A program made the position numbers and the translations under genes. The notes below the pieces were generated by a model. The model did not search any database, was not told where the DNA came from, and was given only the letters and a program-made list of their open reading frames with translations. From the NCBI GenBank assembly GCA_945910005.1, contig OX246747.1, forward strand, positions 18,067,010-18,131,009: a DNA stretch of 64,000 bases. The letters are read 5' to 3'. Shown here one piece after another: positions 58,481 to 64,000 of the stretch. Every line of letters starts with the position of its first letter. Within the stretch, counting starts at the first letter, position 1. The stretch is from Isoperla grammatica (lineage: Eukaryota; Arthropoda; Insecta; Plecoptera; Perlodidae).

Positions 58481-58765
58481 CAATTCATCGCAGCGGCATG
58501 GCGGGAGAGGGAGCTTCGATACTAAACGTCGCCGTGACACACGCCCGCTCGCTCTCTCGTTCGTTCGATCGGCGGCATTGCCGTTCTAGATACAAATTAT
58601 TAATTTGTATCTAGAACGGCAATGCCGCCGATCGAACGAACGAGAGAGCGAGCGGGCGTGTGTCACGGCGACGTTTAGTATCGAAGCTCCCTCTCCCGCC
58701 ATGCCGCTGCGATGAATTGAGCGCCGCTCGATTGATTGATTGATTGATTAATGGGGCTTTACGTC
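58435..58765. repeat. perfect 331-bp palindrome
   Basis: Two 165-bp arms are identical when inverted around the single base 58600. The arms start GACGTAAAGCCCCATTAATC, contain the AATC tail repeats and a 100-bp GC-rich stretch, and meet at TACAAATTA/TAATTTGTA. The first mismatch is at 58434/58766. It begins within the LINE tail. Confidence 0.97.
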
Positions 58766-58794
58766 AAATTGACGTCGATCCCTGTGTTATGGCC

Positions 58795-59097
58795 GGTTCT
58801 CACGGTGCGAGTTGGCGTGCGAGTTGATAGAGCCTGTAGCTGGGGGCCAGCTACTTGCTTCGTGTAAACAGGTCGGCCGAGTTACTGACTGCGAGTTGGT
58901 CAGTAGCTCGCCTGGCGAGCTCAAATATTTTTGTTTCGACTGGCCACTGGCCTTCCCCCACCACGGGGATGTTTGGAACGGCCAGCCGCTGGCGCCATGT
59001 GAACGCAAAGGTCAGTAACTGAGCGTCAGTAGACGGTAGAGCACGTTATTTTGTTGATGTTTTTCGTGCTAATATATTATTATTATTGTTTTGGAAT
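58795..59097 (+). mobile_element. Harbinger-like left end and leader
   Basis: GGCCGGTTCTCACGGTGCGAG preceded by GTTAT (possible TTA target) starts a region rich in GAGTTGG-, GCCAGC- and GTCAGTAAC-type short inverted words that lead into the MADF exon. No right end is found, so the assignment is an inference from context. Confidence 0.35.
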
Positions 59098-59451
59098 ATG
59101 TCGGGAAGGTGGAGTGACGACCAGACAACAAACTTTGTACATTTTTACAAAGAACAAGACAATTTGTGGAACGTTTTTAGCCCTGGATATAAAAATAGGG
59201 ATACCCGGCTAGCTTCGTTCGAACATATAGTGCGGGAAATGGACATTCCAACTTTCAGCGTAAAAGATGTCCCAAAAAAGATTAAAAACCTACGATCTAC
59301 ATATAGTCAAGAAGTTCTAAAGATAGCAAAAAGCAAAGCGAGTGGAGCTGGCGTTGACCAAGTGTATAAGCCAATGCTCAAGTGGTTTACTATCATGGAG
59401 TACATAATAAAGAATCCCAATATAAAGGAAAAAGAAACCTCCAGCAATCTG
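59098..59451 (+). CDS. first exon of a MADF-domain protein
   Basis: The start is at 59098 (MSGRWSDDQ; an in-frame ATG also lies at 59086). 118 codons follow to the donor CTG|GTAAGT at 59451. Residues 8-95 form a MADF (Myb/SANT-like) DNA-binding domain: FVHFYKEQDNLWN, GYKNRDTRLASFEHIV, VPKKIKNLRSTYSQEVLKI and KPMLKWFTIMEYI. MADF proteins are either host transcription regulators or the DNA-binding partner of Harbinger transposases. The TIR-like leader favours the latter. Later exons are not in view. Confidence 0.75.
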
Positions 59452-59577
59452 GTAAGTATTACATGTACACACACACGTAACTATACACCTATATAAAGTG
59501 TGCATGTGAAATATGATTTTGATAGTAGGCCATTATTAGACTAGTATGAAAGAATACAATACAGGATGCTAATAACC

Positions 59578-59655
59578 AGACCCTGCGGGGAATCGATTCC
59601 GAGTCCCCCACTCAAAGCACCAGCCCTTGGCCACTGAGCTAAGCTACAGAGACGG
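59578..59655 (-). repeat. tRNA-like pseudogene or SINE head
   Basis: The minus strand gives TAGCTTAGCTCAGTGG (A-box-like) and GGAATCGATTCCCC (B-box-like), with the 5' GTCTCTG end. The anticodon arm is irregular, so it is not a functional tRNA. Confidence 0.45.
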
Positions 59656-60715
59656 TGCAAATAAGATATTTCGTATTTGTTGTTTGTTGAAGCATTGTTT
59701 ATAACTGGAAATCGGATTTATATTCCCTAAAACCACTGAAATATGCGCTGCTGAAATATATATATTCCCTTTAAAAACAAGGAAAATATTCTTAAATATT
59801 CCCCAAAACACCAAAATATTCCTTTTTATTCTTTGTAATTTTGTATTACCTCGTCTGCGAGACAAGAGGGCAGCACCCGACCGAAGGCGCTGGGTGGATG
59901 AACGGTACATAGGCATTGTTCTGTTGCACGTATAGAGGGAGGGGGTAGAAATAGCCAAGGTCTTTGCATTCTTCAGTGTTATTGACAGAGGTGTGGCTGG
60001 ATGTGACCCTGAGTTTTAAAATTCTCAGAAATATATAAGTACAGTGTTGCTCGAATTTTTATTCATTCCTGCTAAACGGGAAAAACGGGAATACGAAGAG
60101 AAAATGCATTTTCCTCGATATATTTTATGTATTCTCTACAAATAGGCAACATACTCCCAAATATTATCCAATACCTCTAAATATTCTCTGACATATCAAA
60201 AATCAATATTTTGATTCTGGGGTCACGCCCCTAAAATGGCCAAATATTGCCCTTTTTCGGAAAATCTTCAATATTTAGGTAGCGTGGTATATTTCAAGTA
60301 AACATAAGTTTGGTGCACACACAAAGTCTTGGGTGTGACAGCCAGGGGTGCCCACAAGTTGCACTTTTCTGATGATTTTCAGTCCTTACAGGGTTTCTTC
60401 AAATAAGAGCATATGTATAAAATGTATGTTCTCATTAGAGGCCCCCCATAAAGTGTTTGCGGAGTGCCCGGGAATCGAAGTTCCTCCACTGGATGGTTCC
60501 GCCACTGGATGGTTTAGCCAAATATTTTGTTTGGGGGGATGGTGTACCCCCGCACCCACCCCCCCCTAATTCAACCACTGCGTAAAACCAAAACACAAAA
60601 AATACAAGGTCTCTGTTGTGATGTGGCTAAAATAGCCGGGGTGTCGGAATCTTGACTAGTGGAGGAATAGGAGTAGGTACACTATAATATATATATAATT
60701 AGGCCTATATCGTAG
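59656..60715. other. AT-rich spacer with AATATTC words; possible hAT remnant
   Basis: AAATATTC/GAATATT words recur at 59740-60280. CAGGGGTGCCCACAAG at about 60342 resembles a hAT terminus, with a CCCCACCCCC-rich stretch to 60580, but no target duplication is found. No gene is present. Confidence 0.4.
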
Positions 60716-61445
60716 TAGACAAGGCTACTTTCAGAGAAAAGAGCGTTTTTAACGATGCAAGAAGCAAATCGTATAACAATTGGTCAACAAATGTTTTTAG
60801 ACTAATTCGACCATGCTGAATACGAAAATGTCTGTTGACACCTCGAAATCTTGACAGGAAGCCCGGAATTCAAGATGGCGGCCAAGATGGCGTAGGTAAT
60901 TTGATTCTATAACTACACACCATTTACGAGCTGGACCATAATATGTTTTAAGACTAATTCGACCTTCCCGAATCCGAAAATCGTTGTTAGAATCTTCTTA
61001 TCTGGACCGGAAACCCATAAATCAAGATGGCGGCTAAGCTGGCGAATGTTTTACTTGTATGTCTCGCGCAACTTACTATAAAGACAATAATTTTAGACTA
61101 ATTCGACCTTTCTGAGTCATAAAGTCGATATTAAATTGTTCCAATCTTGACCTGAAATCTGTATTTCAAAATGGCGGCCAAGATGGCGTCAGTTATTTGA
61201 TTCTACTGGATCCTACTGTACGTCCCACACTGCTTATGAGCTAGACCATAATATGTGTGTAGACTAATTCGACCTTGCTGAATCCGAAAATACTATTAAA
61301 TCTAGACCGGAAACACAAAATTCAAGATGGCGTGAATTTTTATTTTAATCTATCGCACAACTTACTATTTAGACAATGATTTGAGATTAATTCGACCTTG
61401 CTGAATCCGAAAATCGCTTTTAAATCCTTCAAATCTTGACCAAAA
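60716..61445. repeat. left long terminal inverted repeat with iterated units
   Basis: It starts TAGACAAGGCTACTTTC and contains GATGCAAGAAGCAAATCGTA. Five units follow, each with GACTAATTCGACCTT (near 60800, 60952, 61096, 61262, 61385), mostly followed by CTGAATCCGAAAAT and CAAGATGGCGGC-type words. It pairs with the inverted right arm. The outer 350 bp are the most similar. Confidence 0.9.
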
Positions 61446-62434
61446 AGTCCAGTCTTAGAATGAACCAAAAAAAAATCATTAAAGCAGACAGGGATGTTCT
61501 TCACCGTTTGCTAGTTGCTTACGAGGCAGGAAGGGCGATTGATATGCAGTCGATCCTGAAGCATGAACTCCTTCCTGTGCCACTAGCATTAGCAGAAATG
61601 AATGGTTCCCTGAGAAGTTCTGAAAAGGCATCTCTTCTGAAACTACTCACAGAAAACATAGAGTGCCCACCGTCTCTTTGTATTAACAAATCTGCTTCCC
61701 ACATAATTGTAGATGGGCAAGCTGTAGTTGTGGCTCTTGGTAAACCTGCGAGTGCAAATACTTTTGGCGACCTCGCCACTTGCTTCATTGACAGAATCGA
61801 CAATAAAGCTTCATCTTATAATAGAATAGACGTACTGTTCGATAGATACAGAACAAAGTATATTAAATCAGGTACACGAAGAAAGCGTACAAAAGGATCT
61901 GCTCCTGTGCGAAGAGTAATTACTAATCCCTCAGTACCTTTGCGTAAAGACTGGAAAAACTTCATGTCTCTTGGGGAAAATAAGGCTGATCTTGCCTGTT
62001 TCCTCTCCGAACAACTAATGATACATGACTTTGGTGACTTAGAAGTTATTGTGTCAGGAGGCTTTGACGATGAGCGTATGGTCAAGTCAAACAAGACTGA
62101 AAGAAATGTCAGTGGTCTATCCTCATCGCAAGAGGAGGCTGATACTCGCGTCATCTTGCATGCCGTCCACAGTTACTTCGATAATGTCGTGGTGATGGCG
62201 AGGAACACTGACATTTGTCTTCTTCTTATCCATCACTTCAACAAAATTAAAAGTACAACCGTGTGGATGATGAGTGGATCGGCGAAGGACAGGAAGTACG
62301 TTCCAATTCACACTATTTGCTCTACTCTAGCGGTGTACCAGATGAATAACATCCTGTCCTTCCATGCACTTTCGGGGTGCGATTCCATATCACACTTGGC
62401 GACCATCTCCAAAAAAGTAGCGTGGGCGTCTTGA
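61436..62434 (+). pseudogene. FEN/PIN-like nuclease fragment of a mobile-element protein
   Basis: 332 codons. Motifs in the order of FEN/PIN nucleases: IIVDGQAVV (D93), RIDVLFDRY (D132/D136), SQEEADTR (E233/E234/D236), ARNTDICLLL (N257 and D259; the usual pattern has Asp at the first site) and LSGCDSISHL (D316). In between are RRKRTKGSAPVRRV and ENKADLACFLSE, typical of a large multi-copy family of uncharacterised invertebrate proteins. The first residues are encoded by the inverted repeat, and family members as I recall them have a longer N-terminus, so the gene is 5'-truncated. After the stop at 62434, recognisable family-like words (GLEQAPLEATVVENAETFV at about 62465) continue with deletions to about 62640. 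Probably inactive. Confidence 0.75.
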
Positions 62435-62754
62435 ACGACAGCTGGAGCATGCAACCTTTTACAAGGGCTTGAGCAGGCACCTCTTGAAGCTACTGTCGTC
62501 GAGAATGCAGAGACATTTGTGGATGCAAGACCCAGTGCGCAACCAGGACCTGTGGATGCCGGAAGTTTGAGTTGGCATACACAAAAATCTGCAAATGCAG
62601 AGGACGATGCATCAATGTGAATGTTGATTAGACACACAGTATTTGCATTAAACGTTTTGGCTGTGATTGTTACGTGGTATTTATTATTTGTTACTAAAGA
62701 AGCCATTCCTGCCACTTTAGACCCATCCCTTAAGATGTGCGAGATATTTAAAAT

Positions 62755-63682
62755 TTAAAATTTCCCATTTCGGCCGCCGTCTTGAATTCTGGGTAACCGT
62801 TCAAACTTTCGTGGTGTCAACACCGATTTTCGCATTCAGCAAGCGCGAATTAGCCTAAAAAACATGTGGACTACATCGTTATAGACGTGTTAGATATCGA
62901 AATACCGACGTCATCTTGGCCGCCATCTTGAATTCTTGGTTTGCGGTACAGATTTCGAGGTGTTAAAAGCGATTTTCGTACTCAGCAAGGTCGAATTAGT
63001 CTATAAACATATGGTTTAGCTCGTAATTGTGCTAGATATACAAAATCAAAACAACGACGCCATCTTGACCGCCATCTTGAATTACTGGTTTTCGGTCAGG
63101 GTTTTGAGGTAACAACAACAATTTGCGGTTGTATAAAGTCAAATTAGTCTAACGACATGGACTAATAAGTCAGGTGTGCGAGATATACAAAATAAAAAAT
63201 ACGAAGCTATCTTGGCCGCCATCTTGAATTCCGGGATTCCGGGCTTCCTTGCGTATGCGTATGCGTATAGCTCATAATATCGATTTTATGACTCAGAAAG
63301 GTCGAATTAGTCTAAAATTATTGTCTTTATGGTAAGTTGTGCGAGACATACAAGTAAAACATACGCCAGCTCAGCCGCCATCTTGATTTACGGGTTTCCG
63401 GTCCAGATAAGAAGATTCTAACAACGATTTTCGGATTCGGGAAGGTCGAATTAGTCTGAAAACATATTATGGTCCAGATCGTAAATGGTGTGTAATTATA
63501 GAATCAAATTACCTACGCCATCTTGGCCGCCATCTTGAATTCCGGGCTTCCTGTCCAGATTTCGAGATGTCAACAGAGATTTTCGTGTTCAGCATGGTCG
63601 AATTAGTCTAAAAACACTTGTTGACAAAATGTTATACGATTTGCTTCTTGCATCACTCAGGGCGAGAAAGTGGCCTTGTCTA
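62755..63682. repeat. right long terminal inverted repeat
   Basis: Six inverted units carry AAGGTCGAATTAGTCT-type words (near 62850, 62990, 63140, 63300, 63430, 63597), each with CGCCATCTTG or GGCCGCCATCTTG words. It ends GATTTGCTTCTTGCATC and CCTTGTCTA. It matches the left arm inverted, with extra units at its inner end. Confidence 0.9.
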
Positions 63683-64000
63683 TAGGCTAAACACTCACAC
63701 AATAACAATAACGCTAGAGAAATACAAATACATATTGTATTCCCCAAATGGGTGTACTCATCCTATGAAGAGGTTAACCCGTTGGCCCGTTGACGGGAGT
63801 CCAGGAGAAATCCAGATGCCGGACTGTAGTTGGCGCTGTCGTGGCGATCGTCCTCCCGTCGGAACACAGTCCCGACAGTTATGTGTAGCAACGGATGCAG
63901 CTCACGAAATGGTACAGCACGAACACTCGGAACACAGTTCACGATAGAACACGGTAATATCACAACCGTGATTGGAACACAGTTCCTTAATGGTTTGGTA
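63683..64000. other. right edge of the window, nothing recognised
   Basis: GGAACACAGT recurs near 63862, 63930 and 63975, a short local repeat. No supported gene is present. Confidence 0.5.

Larger units (their letters stand above)
60716..63682 (+). mobile_element. long-TIR element carrying a FEN/PIN-like nuclease gene
   Basis: The outer ends are TAGACAAGG (60716) and CCTTGTCTA (63682). The immediate flanks are TAG on both sides, compatible with a 3-bp duplication but not proof of one. The left arm is about 730 bp and the right arm about 920 bp, both made of 120-165-bp iterated units. Between them lies a single gene fragment (61436-62434) and its decayed continuation. I do not recognise the superfamily. 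Confidence 0.75.

Overview
The window is eukaryotic, and the open reading frames carry spliceosomal splice sites. It reads as a transposon-dense stretch of an animal genome, most likely an aquatic invertebrate. The transposable-element types support this: BEL/Pao, Jockey, APE-type LINEs, introned hAT, MADF/Harbinger, THAP/YqaJ and tRNA-derived SINEs. So does the constant sprinkling of the self-complementary motif GGCCTA (AGGCCTAGGCCT). I cannot place the phylum from sequence alone. No conserved host gene is recognisable in 64 kb. Two short splice-bounded exons (8936-9068 and 13608-13836, both minus) are the only candidates for host coding sequence.

Layout, left to right. 1-5095 (minus) is a BEL/Pao LTR retrotransposon whose integrase end is frameshifted and cut by the window edge. 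5233-5535 (plus) is a terminal YqaJ-recombinase-like exon. 6750-12496 is bounded by hAT-type inverted ends and a perfect 8-bp duplication. It carries nested insertions: a second hAT-type element at 9367-10987 with its own 8-bp duplication, a tRNA-derived SINE and a palindromic MITE. 12.5-15.6 kb holds one small exon, a foldback MITE and GGCCTA-rich spacer. 15580-23425 is a 7.8-kb satellite of an 89-bp monomer with a 17-monomer higher-order repeat of 1513 bp. It flips orientation at about 20640, making a giant inverted array, and is flanked by inverted CACGATAATCGTG modules. 25406-28771 is a complete hAT transposon with an apparently intact three-exon transposase of 714 aa. 31.9-35.7 kb is a nest of five short hAT-type elements, most with exact 8-bp duplications.

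The right half is LINE territory. 35080-41460 is an old, shattered LINE copy interrupted by a hAT MITE, a THAP/YqaJ element remnant and another MITE. 41.5-46.8 kb holds SINEs, AAT microsatellites and a 200-N assembly gap. 46757-50885 is a younger copy of the same LINE with one nonsense codon in the reverse transcriptase. It joins a truncated Jockey-type ORF1 (50870-51889), which sits head-to-tail behind a nearly complete Jockey element (53264-57843). 57855-58765 is a LINE 3' end running into a perfect 331-bp palindrome. 58795-59451 is a Harbinger-like 5' end with a MADF exon. 60716-63682 is an element with very long inverted ends built from iterated units containing YY1-type CAAGATGGCGGC motifs, and it encodes a FEN/PIN-like nuclease fragment.

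The genes do not form a pathway; they are mobile-element genes nested in one another. The most unusual items are the nuclease element at 60716-63682, the inverted higher-order satellite, the intact hAT, the set of hAT families that share TAGGGCTG ends but differ in subterminal palindromes, and the perfect 331-bp palindrome.
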